DNA from: Rhodococcus sp. 06-235-1A
Lineage (GTDB): Bacteria > Actinomycetota > Actinomycetes > Mycobacteriales > Mycobacteriaceae
Reading direction: 5' to 3'
Assembly (NCBI RefSeq): GCF_002258785.1
Contig: NZ_NOYI01000024.1
Location: 62,001 to 126,000, forward strand
DNA: 64,000 nucleotides
How positions within the stretch are numbered: position 1 is the first letter of the stretch; each line of letters opens with the position of its first letter. Below the pieces are notes generated by a model. It made no database searches, was not told the origin of the DNA, and was given only the letters and a program-made list of their open reading frames with translations. This document shows positions 47,307-59,964 of the stretch, one piece after another. A program made the position numbers and the translations under genes.

Positions 47307-48602
47307 TCAGATTCCGAGTTCGCGATCGAGTAGATCGATGCGCGCGCTGACCTGACCGTAAAGCGCGGAATCCCTGCTCAGAGTGGCCCGGTAGGCCTCC
47401 CACGCGATGACGTCCGCGCGACCGTGGATGGACGAGGTCCACTGCGCCAGCAGCACCGGATCTCCGAGCCGGAGCAGCGCGGCCTGCATACGAGACCGCA
47501 GTTCCTCCCGGATGCTCTCGATGCCGGGCGCGGACGACCCCGGGAGCACCGGGCCGGAGTAGATCCGTAGAGCAGCGTCGACGTCGCCGCGGTCCAAGGC
47601 GCGTCGAATATCGCCGACGTCGGAGGTCAACTCGCCGACCAGACGGTAGGGCCGCGAAGCCAGGCCCGCGGTGCCGAAGGTCTTGCGCAGTCTGGACATC
47701 TCGGCGCGGATGGTGACCGAGTCGAGTTCCTGCTCGTCCAGGAGCACCGCGAGGTGGTCCGAGCTGAGCCCTTCCGGATGCTCACCCAACAGCAGCAGGA
47801 TCTCGGCGTGTCGCTGAGAAAGCGGCACCCGGCCGGATGCGCGAACCACTCCCGGTCGGCCGGATCCGAGAACTTCGAGACGGGGAGCCGTGTCGCCCAA
47901 CGATTTCGGTGAGTTCATCAGGTGCAGGCGCAGCTCGGACTCGGCCGCGGCGACGGTCGCACGCACGAGCGAGAGCACCTCGGGCACCGCAACTCGCGGC
48001 CCGCCGGTGATGTCGATGGCTCCCAGGATGTGTCCGCTGGTGGGGTGGTGCACCGGGGCCGCGGAACAACTCCACTCGTGCACCGACCGCGAGAAGTGTT
48101 CGGAGGCGAAGATCTGCACACTGTGATCGACCGCCAATGCGGTACCCGGAGCATTGGTGCCCTTGCTCTCCTCGCTCCAGTCGACCCCTTCGGCGAACTC
48201 CATCGCGAGCGCGCGGTCCTTCGCCGCAGAATCACCCTCGACCCACAGCAGGCGTCCCTCCGCGTCGGAAATGGCGACGAGCAGTCCGGTATCGGACGCG
48301 TCCTCGACCAGTAGCTTGCGAATGACCGGGCGGATGATGGCCATCGGATGACCGTTGCGGTAGCGCTCGAGATCAGGCCCGGTCAGGGTCGGAGTCTCGT
48401 TACCGCCATCGGGATCGACGCCCTTGGTGCGACTGCGCATCCACGAATCGAGTACGACGGACCTCACCGTCGAACCATGAGTGCGGATATCGTCGACGAA
48501 AGATTGATGGGCACTGGACATCTGGCGTGCGAGCACAGCGACGTCCTCGCCGGGGCGCACTGCGACCCAGGGGTTGCCGCCACTGTCCGATCGGCTTGCC
48601 AT
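47307..48602 (-). CDS. GAF-domain transcriptional regulator (AcoR-like, no AAA+ domain)
   Basis: This 431-aa protein has an N-terminal sensor part like acetoin regulator AcoR: a segment ending RPVIRKLLVEDASDTGLLVAISDAEGRLLWVEG near 110, then EESKGTNAPGTALAVDHSVQIFASEHF and a GAF-like WSCSAAPVHHPTSGHILGAIDITG near 200. AcoR itself continues into a sigma-54 AAA+ domain. Here that is replaced by a helix-turn-helix-like C-terminal half (SQRHAEILLLLGEHPEGLSSDHLAVLLDEQELDSVTIRAEMSRLRK). Such proteins accompany ExaC-type dehydrogenases in actinobacteria and probably activate them in response to aldehyde or alcohol. ATG at 48602 is supported by GGAGGA 8 bases upstream. Confidence 0.82.
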   Translation of the reverse strand: MASRSDSGGNPWVAVRPGEDVAVLARQMSSAHQSFVDDIRTHGSTVRSVVLDSWMRSRTKGVDPDGGNETPTLTGPDLERYRNGHPMAIIRPVIRKLLVEDASDTGLLVAISDAEGRLLWVEGDSAAKDRALAMEFAEGVDWSEESKGTNAPGTALAVDHSVQIFASEHFSRSVHEWSCSAAPVHHPTSGHILGAIDITGGPRVAVPEVLSLVRATVAAAESELRLHLMNSPKSLGDTAPRLEVLGSGRPGVVRASGRVPLSQRHAEILLLLGEHPEGLSSDHLAVLLDEQELDSVTIRAEMSRLRKTFGTAGLASRPYRLVGELTSDVGDIRRALDRGDVDAALRIYSGPVLPGSSAPGIESIREELRSRMQAALLRLGDPVLLAQWTSSIHGRADVIAWEAYRATLSRDSALYGQVSARIDLLDRELGI

Positions 48603-48710
48603 TCGACGCTTCCTCCGTGACCTGTCCACATCGCTGTAACCCAGCTCACAACCAAGGATACAGCCGGGGCCGACGGAACGGCGGTGGCCGGTCCCGCCGA
48701 CCGTGAGCGC

Positions 48711-48848
48711 CTACTTCTTCTTCACTGCCGACGTGATGATGTCGTTGCTGGTGTCGCCGCTCGACTTGGCCCGCTTGTCGGCACGCTTGTCCTTGAGTGA
48801 TTTGCCGGATTTCTTGGTCATCGTGTTGCGGGGCGATTTGTCCGACAT
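48711..48848 (-). CDS. Small lysine-rich conserved protein
   Basis: This 45-aa, strongly basic protein (MSDKSPRNTMTKKSG then KSLKDKRADKRAKSSG, ending VKKK) resembles short highly charged proteins found widely in actinobacteria, whose role is unknown. A longer frame exists, but the ATG at 48848 gives the typical start. It lies 50 bases after the mftG stop on the same strand. A weak GC-rich hairpin (CGGCGG/CCGCCG) at 48679-48699 follows its stop. It is not a mycofactocin precursor, because it lacks the C-terminal Val-Tyr. Confidence 0.6.
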   Translation of the reverse strand: MSDKSPRNTMTKKSGKSLKDKRADKRAKSSGDTSNDIITSAVKKK

Positions 48849-48898
48849 AGCAGTAACCCATCTATTGGGGAACCTGAACGGTCCCCAGACCACGAACG

Positions 48899-50392
48899 CT
48901 ACGCCTCCGCGCGCCGATCGTGGTCTGCAATCAAATCGGCGACGCGTTCTGCGAACATGATCGCCGTCGCATGCGGTCCGCGGCTGGGCACTACCGGGAA
49001 CGCCGAGGTATCGACGACGAACAGTCCGTCGACGCCGCGCACCCGGCAGTGATCGTCGAGCACCGATGTCGAATCGGATTCCGGGCCCATCCTGGCGCTG
49101 CCGGACAGGTGCAGTGATGTTCCGAGCGCCGCGAGTGGATCGTCGATCGATGGCACCTCGACCTTCGACGACATGCTCGGCGACGCCAGCAGATCGCGCG
49201 CGAGTGCGACACCGTCTCGCATCGCGCGCCGGTCGACGTCCGATTCCAGATAGTGATATACGACGTCCGGAGCTTCGAACGGGTCGGTGTTGCGCAGCCC
49301 AATGCTCCCGCGGCTCGTCGAGCGCATGAGTCCGACGCCCACCACATGCGGCCCGTGCGCGAGACCGGCGATCAAGCGGTCGAATCTCCTGGTGTACGGC
49401 CTGATCTCCACATCTCCGGAATGCAGAACCGCTTCCAGCGCAGGTGATGCCGTCGGAGTCTCGTTCATCGGGGTGATCGGAACGGCGACCTCGGGATGGT
49501 CGCTGAAGCCTCGACCGACACCCGGACTGTCGACCTCGACCGAAATACCGAGCGCAACAAGATCATCGGCAGGTCCGATACCGGATCGAAGCAGCAGCGC
49601 AGGTGTGTGCACCGCTCCTGCCGACAGAATCACGGTGTCGGACCGCACCACGTTGCGGACGCCGTCGACGATCGACTCGACGCCGATGACTTTGCTGCCG
49701 TGGAACATCAACGACGTGACCGTCGAATCTCCTTGCACCCGTAGGTTCTGCCGATTCAGAATCGGCAGAAGGTATGCAAGAGCTGCACTTACGCGGATTC
49801 CGTTGTGGATGTTCAGCGGCACGGCTCCGACTCCCCCAGCGGACGCGTCGGGAGAGTTCAGGTCGTCCTGCATCGGAAAGCCCGCATTCACTGCGGCTTT
49901 CATGAATTCTGTCGTCAGGAGATGACGAGCGCGCTCGGGAGTTCGCGCGACTGGCATCGGACCGTACGACCCGTGCCACCTCCTCGCCACGCCGCTGTCG
50001 AGATCGGTTTCGGATCCGATGTAGAACGGAAGTACCTGATCGAAAGACCACACCGACTGCGGCCAGGCATCGAAGTCGCTGGGGGTGGCACGGACGAAGT
50101 AGCCGCCGTTCACTGCGCCGGAGCCACCCAGGACTCGGCCCCGGGCGATCGTTCGACCGACACCCGAGGTGAGTTCGGCCGAGTACGTGCCTGTCCACTC
50201 GCTGCCGGGGCCGATCGGAAGCATCGACGCATCGCGCAGTGCAGCCGGGACATCGGTGACGCTGGAGAAGGAAGGTCCGGCCTCGAGCAACAACACCGAT
50301 CGGTCGGGATTCTCGCTCAGCCGCGAGGCCATGACACAACCACACGAGCCGCCGCCCACGACGACGACGTCCGCGTACTCGATCCGGTTCAC
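48899..50392 (-). CDS. mftG: GMC-family oxidoreductase, mycofactocin system
   Basis: This 497-aa flavoprotein of the glucose-methanol-choline family has the FAD-binding VVVVGGGSCGCVMASRLSE at the N-terminus. ARGRVLGGSGAVNGGYFVR near 90 resembles the GMC signature, with SAGAVHTPALLLRSGIGP near 262 as the second signature. The C-terminal HLSGSARMG and SRGPHATAIMFAERVADLI supply the active-site region. It directly follows mftF, which is the standard mftG position. MftG is known to re-oxidise reduced mycofactocin and pass electrons towards the respiratory chain. The gap to mftF is 33 bases. Confidence 0.88.
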   Translation of the reverse strand: MNRIEYADVVVVGGGSCGCVMASRLSENPDRSVLLLEAGPSFSSVTDVPAALRDASMLPIGPGSEWTGTYSAELTSGVGRTIARGRVLGGSGAVNGGYFVRATPSDFDAWPQSVWSFDQVLPFYIGSETDLDSGVARRWHGSYGPMPVARTPERARHLLTTEFMKAAVNAGFPMQDDLNSPDASAGGVGAVPLNIHNGIRVSAALAYLLPILNRQNLRVQGDSTVTSLMFHGSKVIGVESIVDGVRNVVRSDTVILSAGAVHTPALLLRSGIGPADDLVALGISVEVDSPGVGRGFSDHPEVAVPITPMNETPTASPALEAVLHSGDVEIRPYTRRFDRLIAGLAHGPHVVGVGLMRSTSRGSIGLRNTDPFEAPDVVYHYLESDVDRRAMRDGVALARDLLASPSMSSKVEVPSIDDPLAALGTSLHLSGSARMGPESDSTSVLDDHCRVRGVDGLFVVDTSAFPVVPSRGPHATAIMFAERVADLIADHDRRAEA

Positions 50393-50425
50393 ACCGTCAG
50401 CGCAGCGGTACGGGCTCGCACCGCG

Positions 50426-51952
50426 TCAGCCGTCCAGGCGGGGCTTGAGCGCGTCGATACTTCGGGCGGACATGGCTCCGCTCCACAACCCCGCGCCGTA
50501 AGCGATGTCGTCGGCTCGCTTGAAGAAGGCGTAGCGCACCGGATCGAGTCCACCGAGTTCACGATGCTTGTACCAATCCGAGAACGCCTCTGCCACAGCC
50601 AGTCCCAGCGCGATCTTACGAATTCGGCTGGACAACAGCACGGCAAGTAGGGTGATCGGCCAATAGTGTCGGCACAACGCCGACGCCAGTTGCCACAACC
50701 CCGCCACGAAACCCTCCGCGGCGAGAATGGCCGCGATTCGAGTGGGCTGATCCAAACCGACGAACATCTTGCGCAGCCGAACTATCGTCACGCCGAGGGT
50801 TGCGACCGCACCGATGAGTCCGATCCGCGTCAGGCTCGCGGCGAGCAGGCAGGCAACGAGCGTCCATGGAGACATGGCGATCGGCGGCACCATTCCCGGG
50901 TGGCGCGCGGACAACGGTGTTGCACCGGTCCCGTAGAACAGTTTGCGTGCGAACCATTCGACGAAGGTGACGCGGTGCTCGTGTGCGACGTGTGCGACGG
51001 GCTCGTAGCGCAGACGCCAACCGGCCTCCTGCAGCCGCCAGCACAGATCCACGTCTTCGGCCACGTGCATCGACTCGTCGAACCCCTCGCAGTCCATCGC
51101 CACCGACCGGCGGAGCAACATGGCGGCGCTGGGTACATAGGAGACCGAGCTGCCCGCGCGCACTGCTGCTTCTCTGCGACCGAGATCGAGTGACGAACGT
51201 GCGTGTTCGTACCGGGCCAAGGCGCTGCCCTCGGGCTCGAGCGCAACGATTCGGGGTGCCACCAGGGCAACGGCCGGATCCGAGAAGTGACCGAGCATCA
51301 CCTCCAGCCATCCCTTGCGCGGAACGACATCGGAGTCCAGGAAGGCAACAAAGTCTGTTGTGGCACAACGCAAGCCCGTATTGCGTGCCGCAGCCGGTCC
51401 GCGTGAGCGCTCGTGCCGGAGCACCGTCACACTTCCCACACTGCAGTGAATTCGCGGAACTGCGACGGGGATGTCGGACCCGTCGTCGACAATGATGACG
51501 TGTAGACCGTGCAGCGCCGCGATCAGTCGCTCCAGACCAACCTCGTTGTTCTTGAGCGGCACGACGACGGTGACGTCGGACGGTGACGGTATCGACATCG
51601 GGCGGGGGTTGCCGACGCCCGAGTCGAGCAATTTGCGTGCCACGAGTGCGGACTGCGAGTCGGTCACCTGGATGAAACCGTCGCCGATCATCGCGGCAGC
51701 CGTCGGCGCAAGCTTGAGCATCCGGGTCGGTGAACCACCGATCAGGACGCGCCCTTCGGAGAATGTGCGTACGCGTGGATCGACCCGCACCCCGAAGCCG
51801 TCAGGCAACCGACCTTCACCCATCAGGAGATCGTAAGCGGACAGGACGCCGAAGTGTCGGCCACCCGTGAAATCGGACGGAACATACCTGTTCCCCGTTT
51901 TTACGGGATCATCGGATAGCCCCTCACCAGGCGTTCCGCCGAGGTCGGTCAC
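50426..51952 (-). CDS. mftF: Mycofactocin glycosyltransferase
   Basis: This 508-aa protein has an N-terminal region of about 145 residues typical of MftF ([23 protein letters not shown]). A GT2 domain starts at [21 protein letters not shown], with the DxD-type motif [14 protein letters not shown] near 235 and the acceptor motif [18 protein letters not shown] near 335. Hydrophobic C-terminal helices suggest membrane attachment. MftF adds beta-1,4-linked glucose units to premycofactocin. The start is GTG, overlapping the mftE stop as GTGA, so mftE and mftF are coupled. Confidence 0.92.
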   Translation of the reverse strand: MTDLGGTPGEGLSDDPVKTGNRYVPSDFTGGRHFGVLSAYDLLMGEGRLPDGFGVRVDPRVRTFSEGRVLIGGSPTRMLKLAPTAAAMIGDGFIQVTDSQSALVARKLLDSGVGNPRPMSIPSPSDVTVVVPLKNNEVGLERLIAALHGLHVIIVDDGSDIPVAVPRIHCSVGSVTVLRHERSRGPAAARNTGLRCATTDFVAFLDSDVVPRKGWLEVMLGHFSDPAVALVAPRIVALEPEGSALARYEHARSSLDLGRREAAVRAGSSVSYVPSAAMLLRRSVAMDCEGFDESMHVAEDVDLCWRLQEAGWRLRYEPVAHVAHEHRVTFVEWFARKLFYGTGATPLSARHPGMVPPIAMSPWTLVACLLAASLTRIGLIGAVATLGVTIVRLRKMFVGLDQPTRIAAILAAEGFVAGLWQLASALCRHYWPITLLAVLLSSRIRKIALGLAVAEAFSDWYKHRELGGLDPVRYAFFKRADDIAYGAGLWSGAMSARSIDALKPRLDG

Positions 51953-52635
51953 GCGATCACCCCATGTTCGGAGGGACTCCATCTCTGCACTGCGTCGCCC
52001 GCGCGGGTCCGGAGTTGCTCGAACATCCGGCGCCCCTCCTCGGGATCGGCTCCGGTGGGATCGCCGAGCACCCCGTTCGGAGTGATCGGGGCCATGCCGT
52101 CGACGCGGAGCGCGGGCAGCAGGGCCGCGATGTCGGTCACGTTCCCCACCTCCGACTTGCTCATATCCACCACCTCGGGCGAAAGGTGCAGTAGCAACGA
52201 CGTTTCGGTCCGACCGGCGTGAGCATCTGCTCCGGGCACCGCACACGGGAACCAGACGACGTCGCGGCCCTCGTAGCGCAGCAACAGCACTGCCGAACGC
52301 ACGGTTGGCCCGTTGCCTCCGTGCCCGTTGACGAACACCACCCGCTCGGCCCAACGGCACGCGGAGCGTCCGTACTCCACCAGAACCGCTTCGAGCGCCG
52401 CGGCTCCTATCGAGACGGTGCCAGGAAAGCCCTCGTGCTCGCCACTCGCGCCGTACGCGATCGCGGGAGCAACGAGCGCGTCCGTGATGGTGTGCGCCAC
52501 AGCGGTTGCGATGCGAGTGTCGGTATCGAGCGGGAGGTGCGGACCGTGCTGCTCGATCGAGCCGACCGGCACCACGAGGGTCCGCGACCCGTCGACGTCC
52601 GGCCAGTACTGCGTACCGAGGGGGTCCGTGACCAT
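51949..52635 (-). CDS. mftE: Mycofactocin precursor peptide peptidase (creatininase family)
   Basis: This 228-aa metallopeptidase of the creatinine amidohydrolase family has [22 protein letters not shown] near residue 22, [15 protein letters not shown] near 105 and [16 protein letters not shown] near 143. These supply the conserved Glu, His and Asp metal ligands. MftE releases the C-terminal Val-Tyr-derived unit from the modified MftA peptide. The ATG at 52635 has TAGCAT 8 bases upstream, suggesting a leaderless start. It is the first gene of the mftE-mftF-mftG run here. The genes normally before it (mftA-D) are absent, since the next gene is a divergent GntR regulator. Confidence 0.9.
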   Translation of the reverse strand: MVTDPLGTQYWPDVDGSRTLVVPVGSIEQHGPHLPLDTDTRIATAVAHTITDALVAPAIAYGASGEHEGFPGTVSIGAAALEAVLVEYGRSACRWAERVVFVNGHGGNGPTVRSAVLLLRYEGRDVVWFPCAVPGADAHAGRTETSLLLHLSPEVVDMSKSEVGNVTDIAALLPALRVDGMAPITPNGVLGDPTGADPEEGRRMFEQLRTRAGDAVQRWSPSEHGVIA

Positions 52636-52705
52636 GGGTGCAGATGCTATCGGATGGAACAGAGTTGTCACGCCGCCGAAACACAGCGCCGCTAATCTTC
52701 GATTC
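52636..52705. promoter_or_regulatory. Divergent promoter region, mftE / GntR regulator
   Basis: Only 70 bases separate the two start codons. On the plus strand TAATCT (52693-52698) stands 7 bases before the GTG of the regulator. On the minus strand TAGCAT (52649-52644) stands 8 bases before the ATG of mftE. Both match the TANNNT -10 spacing of leaderless actinobacterial genes. Confidence 0.4.
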
Positions 52706-53422
52706 GTGCCACCCCGCCGTCGGTCGATATTGCTCTCGCAATTGTCGATATCGGCACCCGGTGGCCCACAGCCGACAATTCTACGAGAGTTGCGACGAGT
52801 AATTCTCGCCGGCGACGCTCCACCGAATACCCCTATTCCGCTCAACGAAGTGGCGGAGCTGTTCGGAGTGAGCAGAATCCCGGTGCGTGAATCCCTCAAG
52901 ACCCTCATCGGCGAGGGGCTGGTCGATCATCGACCGAACCTGGGCTACACGGTCGCGCAGCTGACCGCCGCCGAACTCCGCGAAATGTACATCGTACGAG
53001 AGGTTCTGGAGACGGCCGCCCTACCGGTCGCGGTCGATCTCGCCACCGGCACCGACCGCGCACACCTCATCGAGATCAATCGCCAGCTCGAGGCCTCGCT
53101 CGCCCAGGACGACTCGCGGGAATATCACCGCCTCTCGCGGGAATTCCATCTGTCCCTGACTCGCCCCTCTCGGATGCATCGACTACTTCACATGCTCGAA
53201 TCGGCTTGGAACATAACTGAACCCGTACAACCGATGGTGCATGTCGCCGGGTCCGACAGAGCGTCACTGCACAGCGACCATGCCGATATGCTCGCAGCAT
53301 TCCTGGACGGCGATTCCGCCGGACTGCTCGCCGCAGCACAACATCACCACACGCGTCTCAATTCGGTCATTTCGACACTGTCGAACGACCACGGATTGTT
53401 TGCCGACCCGCCGTCGGAATAG
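52706..53422 (+). CDS. GntR-family regulator, FCD/FadR subgroup
   Basis: This 238-aa protein has a winged-helix domain: [53 protein letters not shown] in residues 25-85. An all-helical FCD ligand domain follows, with [15 protein letters not shown] near 98, [14 protein letters not shown] near 142 and [13 protein letters not shown] near 190. These supply the Asp and His residues that bind metal and acid ligands. The GTG at 52706 fits a leaderless promoter. It precedes the NCS1 transporter on the same strand and probably controls transporter and racemase, and possibly the divergent mft genes. Confidence 0.85.
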   Translation: MPPRRRSILLSQLSISAPGGPQPTILRELRRVILAGDAPPNTPIPLNEVAELFGVSRIPVRESLKTLIGEGLVDHRPNLGYTVAQLTAAELREMYIVREVLETAALPVAVDLATGTDRAHLIEINRQLEASLAQDDSREYHRLSREFHLSLTRPSRMHRLLHMLESAWNITEPVQPMVHVAGSDRASLHSDHADMLAAFLDGDSAGLLAAAQHHHTRLNSVISTLSNDHGLFADPPSE

Positions 53423-53586
53423 GGCCGAAAGCACGCCCGCAAAGAGACGGGAGTGCGGCCTGCAGGAACGACTCGCAAAGATATATCGCTCTCGTCACGA
53501 GTGCGCAACACTTCGCCGCTAGCTTTTGCTCATTCACCCGTTCACCTTCTTCGCTCACCTCATATGCCATGCCGTCAGGAGCATCG

Positions 53587-55140
53587 ATGACAGATACAGC
53601 GCACGGTCCCGCTCAAACGGGAGATCTCGTGGAAGCCGCGGGCCACCCCGTCGGCGGTGGACTGATCAAGGACAGCTACGACCCGCGGCTCACCAACGAG
53701 GACCTTGCTCCGCTGAAGAAGCAGACCTGGACCTCGTACAACCTCTTCGCATTCTGGATGTCGGACGTGCACTCGGTGGGTGGGTACGTGACCGCGGGCA
53801 GCTTGTTCGCGCTCGGGTTGGCCAGTTGGCAGGTGTTGATCGCTCTGCTGGTGGGCATCTCGATCGTCTACTTCTTCTGCAACCTCGTAGCCAAACCGAG
53901 CCAGGTGTCGGGAGTTCCGTACCCGGTGATCTGCCGCAGTGTTTTCGGCGTCCTCGGTGCCAACATTCCGGCCATCATCCGCGGTTTGATCGCGGTGGCC
54001 TGGTACGGCATCCAGACGTTCCTGGCATCGGCCGCACTCGATATCGTGCTGATCAAGTTGTTCCCGTCGCTGGCTCCGTACGCCGTCACGGCCGATTACG
54101 GTTTCGTCGGACTCTCGTTGCTCGGCTGGGCGAGCTTCCTGTTCCTCTGGGTCGTTCAGGCTGCGGTGTTCTGGCGCGGCATGGAGTCCATTCGCAAGTT
54201 CATCGACTTCTGTGGCCCGGCCGTATACGTCGTGATGTTCATGCTGTGCGGCTATCTGATCTGGAAAGCAGGCTGGGGCGCAATCGATCTCAATCTCCAG
54301 GAGGTAGAGCACACGGGTCTGAGCTCCATCCCGGTGATGCTGGGTGCCATCGCTCTCGTGGTGTCCTACTTCTCCGGTCCGATGCTCAACTTCGGCGACT
54401 TCTCGCGCTACGGCAAGTCCTACGCGGCGGTGAAGAAGGGCAACTTCCTCGGACTGCCGGTGAACTTCCTGGTGTTCTCGATTCTCGTCGTCGTCACCGC
54501 GTCCCTGACCCTGCCGGTGTTCGGTGAGCTGATCACCGATCCGGTCGAGACCGTCGCCCGGATCGACAGCACCTTCGCCATCGTCCTCGGTGCCCTGACC
54601 TTCACGATCGCCACGATCGGCATCAACATCGTCGCCAACTTCATCTCGCCGGCATTCGACTTCTCCAACGTCAGCCCCCAGAAGATCAGCTGGCGTGCAG
54701 GCGGCATGATCGCCGCGATCGGCTCGGTGCTCATCACCCCGTGGAACCTGTACAACAATCCCGAGGTCATTCACCTGACGCTGGAAACTCTCGGCGCATT
54801 CATCGGACCGTTGTTCGGCATCCTGATCGCCGACTACTACTTGGTCCGAAAGCAGAAAGTCGTCGTCGACGAGCTGTTCTCGATGTCGCCCACCGGGTTG
54901 TACTGGTACTCGAAGGGTTACAACCCGGCGGCGGTGTACTCCACCATCGTCGGCGCACTGGTGGCCATGTTCACGGTGCTCTTCAACGGGGCCATCGACG
55001 GCATGGAGATCGCCGGAATGTCGACTGCGTCGAAGTACAGTTGGTTCATCGGCTGCGGCATCGGCTTCGTCATGTACTACTACTTGGCGACGAAGACCAA
55101 GCTCGCTGTCACCAATTTCGACGTTCCAGCCAAGGCATAG
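53587..55140 (+). CDS. NCS1 family transporter (allantoin/hydantoin/pyrimidine type)
   Basis: This 517-aa transporter has 12 predicted helices of the nucleobase:cation symporter-1 family. It has the early signature LTNEDLAPLKKQTWTSYNLFAFWMSDVHSVGGY near residue 38. Other family segments are PYPVICRSVFGVLGANIPAIIRGLIAVAWYGIQTFLAS near 115 and SYFSGPMLNFGDFSRYGKS near 258. This is the PucI/Mhp1 branch that imports allantoin, hydantoins or pyrimidines. ATG at 53587 has AGGAG 6 bases upstream. It is followed after 10 bases by a racemase, which points to hydantoin or allantoin-like substrates. The 164-base gap before it holds the 11-base palindrome CTCGTCACGAG at 53491-53501 and no gene. Confidence 0.88.
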   Translation: MTDTAHGPAQTGDLVEAAGHPVGGGLIKDSYDPRLTNEDLAPLKKQTWTSYNLFAFWMSDVHSVGGYVTAGSLFALGLASWQVLIALLVGISIVYFFCNLVAKPSQVSGVPYPVICRSVFGVLGANIPAIIRGLIAVAWYGIQTFLASAALDIVLIKLFPSLAPYAVTADYGFVGLSLLGWASFLFLWVVQAAVFWRGMESIRKFIDFCGPAVYVVMFMLCGYLIWKAGWGAIDLNLQEVEHTGLSSIPVMLGAIALVVSYFSGPMLNFGDFSRYGKSYAAVKKGNFLGLPVNFLVFSILVVVTASLTLPVFGELITDPVETVARIDSTFAIVLGALTFTIATIGINIVANFISPAFDFSNVSPQKISWRAGGMIAAIGSVLITPWNLYNNPEVIHLTLETLGAFIGPLFGILIADYYLVRKQKVVVDELFSMSPTGLYWYSKGYNPAAVYSTIVGALVAMFTVLFNGAIDGMEIAGMSTASKYSWFIGCGIGFVMYYYLATKTKLAVTNFDVPAKA

Positions 55141-55150
55141 GATTTCGTAC

Positions 55151-55882
55151 GTGCTCATCAAGGTCATCAATCCGAACACCACCGGTTCGATGACCGCAAC
55201 AATCGGTGATTGTGCCCGGGCCGTAGTAGGCCCGGGCACCGTCATCGATGCGGTCAGTCCCTCGATGGGGCCGGTATCCATCGAAAGTCACGTCGACGAA
55301 GCCCTCAGTGTCCCCGGCATTCTCGCCGAGATCGCCAGTGGCGAAGCCGCGGGGGTCGACGGCTACGTCATCGCCTGCTTCGGCGATCCCGGCATCGACG
55401 CGGCCCGCGAATCCGCGTCCGGACCGGTCATCGGTATCGCGGAAGCGGCAATGCACGCCGCGAGTTTCCTGGGCCGCGGATTCAGTGTCGTCACCACCCT
55501 GGGCCGCACCGTCGGCAGAGCACAGGATCTGGCGCATCACTACGGCTTCGGCCGCCACTGTCTCGGTATCCATGCCTGCGACCTGCCGGTCCTCGATCTC
55601 GAGACCGACCCCGACGCCCGCAAGATCGTCACCGAGGCGTGTCGCGTGGCCGTCGAGACGGACGGCAGCGATGCTGTGGTTCTCGGCTGCGCGGGCATGG
55701 CCGATCTCTGCCAACACATTTCGGCCGAGATCGGAGTACCTGTGGTCGACGGTGTCGCCGCAGGAACGTTGTTCGTGCAGTCGATGATCACCCTGGGACT
55801 GAGCACCGGAAAGCGCGGCGAATTCGCTACGCCACCGGCCAAGCTCTACACGGGAATGCTCGAAGGTTTCAGTAGGCAGTAG
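55151..55882 (+). CDS. Hydantoin / aspartate-glutamate racemase family protein
   Basis: This 243-aa cofactor-independent racemase has VINPNTTGSMT at the N-terminus, which is the family start. The two catalytic cysteines are in VIACFGDPGIDAARE near 77 and VVLGCAGMADL near 180. VVTTLGRTVGRAQDL and VPVVDGVAAGTLFVQSM are further family segments. Closest in type are hydantoin and allantoin racemases that invert 5-substituted hydantoins. The start is GTG, 10 bases after the NCS1 stop, so it is co-transcribed. No hydantoinase, allantoinase or carbamoylase is present in the window to complete a pathway. Confidence 0.87.
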   Translation: MLIKVINPNTTGSMTATIGDCARAVVGPGTVIDAVSPSMGPVSIESHVDEALSVPGILAEIASGEAAGVDGYVIACFGDPGIDAARESASGPVIGIAEAAMHAASFLGRGFSVVTTLGRTVGRAQDLAHHYGFGRHCLGIHACDLPVLDLETDPDARKIVTEACRVAVETDGSDAVVLGCAGMADLCQHISAEIGVPVVDGVAAGTLFVQSMITLGLSTGKRGEFATPPAKLYTGMLEGFSRQ

Positions 55883-55898
55883 CGCCCGAAATCCACTG

Positions 55899-55938
55899 GA
55901 GTGCAATTTCTCGATCCGATCGCAAGATCGATGCACTC
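55899..55938. terminator. Imperfect hairpin between convergent genes
   Basis: Arms GAGTGCA (55899-55905) and TGCACTC (55932-55938), plus inner arms TCGATC (55911-55916) and GATCGA (55926-55931), form a stem with a five-base bulge. It sits in the 62-base gap between the racemase and RidA stops, where a bidirectional terminator is expected. Confidence 0.5.
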
Positions 55939-55944
55939 GAACAA

Positions 55945-56595
55945 CTACTTGACCGCGTCCACTTCTACCTCGACGAGCCAACCCGGAACCGGAAGCGAGG
56001 CGACCTCCAACGCGAATCGGGAGGGTCTCGCGGAGTTGCGTTCCAGCGGTGCCGCAGGCTCCGCGGTACCGAGCGGAACGAGTTCTGTCTCATCCGTATC
56101 GAGATTCGTATTCGCGAAGAACTGCCGATAAGCGCGGTTCCAGCCCGCGTAATCGGCGATGTCCGTGCCGGGCGCGTTGTCGAGGAACACGCGCATCGTC
56201 ACGACATCCTCGAGCGTGTAGCCCTCTTGTTCGAGATTGTCGCGGATCTTCTTCAGTACGTTGATGCCTTGCGCTTCGGTGACTGTGACGCCTGGAGGCA
56301 GAGTCCCACCCGGGAACTCTTCGGTGTCTATGTAGGACTCGGGGGTACCGGTCGCAGCAGCGTCGTTCATGGCCGTACCTCCGATACCACTTGTCTTGTA
56401 CACAGTTGCATCGCCGGATATCTCGACACCCTGCGCGATCATCGGGTTGTCCTCACCGGGTTCGATCACAGGCCTTGCACCCGAGGTGATTTCGGTTGTG
56501 TCGCCGGAGGCCTCGGAATCCGAGGAGCATGCTGCGGTGAACAGAATGGTTCCCGCTGCTGCAGCGGCAACGAGTGAGCGAGTGACGTGTGACAA
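55945..56595 (-). CDS. Exported RidA-family (YjgF/UK114) lipoprotein
   Basis: This 216-aa protein begins with a lipoprotein signal (MSHVTRSLVAAAAAGTILFTAACSS), whose Cys at about 23 would be lipidated. After an acidic linker, a RidA domain occupies about residues 50-216. It has an enlarged insert around EFPGGTLPPGVTVTEAQGINVLKKIRDNLEQEGYTLEDVVTMRVFL, and ends RPSRFALEVASLPVPGWLVEVEVDAV, which holds the conserved Arg of imine deaminases. RidA hydrolyses reactive enamine and imine intermediates and is usually cytosolic. Here it is 32 bases downstream of a Tat-exported amino-acid oxidase, an enzyme that makes imino acids. The pairing is suggestive. Activity is inference. Confidence 0.82.
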   Translation of the reverse strand: MSHVTRSLVAAAAAGTILFTAACSSDSEASGDTTEITSGARPVIEPGEDNPMIAQGVEISGDATVYKTSGIGGTAMNDAAATGTPESYIDTEEFPGGTLPPGVTVTEAQGINVLKKIRDNLEQEGYTLEDVVTMRVFLDNAPGTDIADYAGWNRAYRQFFANTNLDTDETELVPLGTAEPAAPLERNSARPSRFALEVASLPVPGWLVEVEVDAVK

Positions 56596-56627
56596 CGTGG
56601 GGCCTTTCGACAGGTATGGGATTTCGA

Positions 56628-59960
<3,333 letters not shown>

Positions 59961-59964
<4 letters not shown>

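Noticed and set aside
48711-48848. Possible mycofactocin precursor mftA next to mftG
   Set aside because: The peptide is lysine-rich and ends in KKK. It lacks the C-terminal Gly-Val-Tyr needed for MftC.
53575-55281. 568-aa minus-strand frame
   Set aside because: Exactly opposite the NCS1 transporter. The Glu/Asp/His-rich composition is the complement of hydrophobic helix codons.
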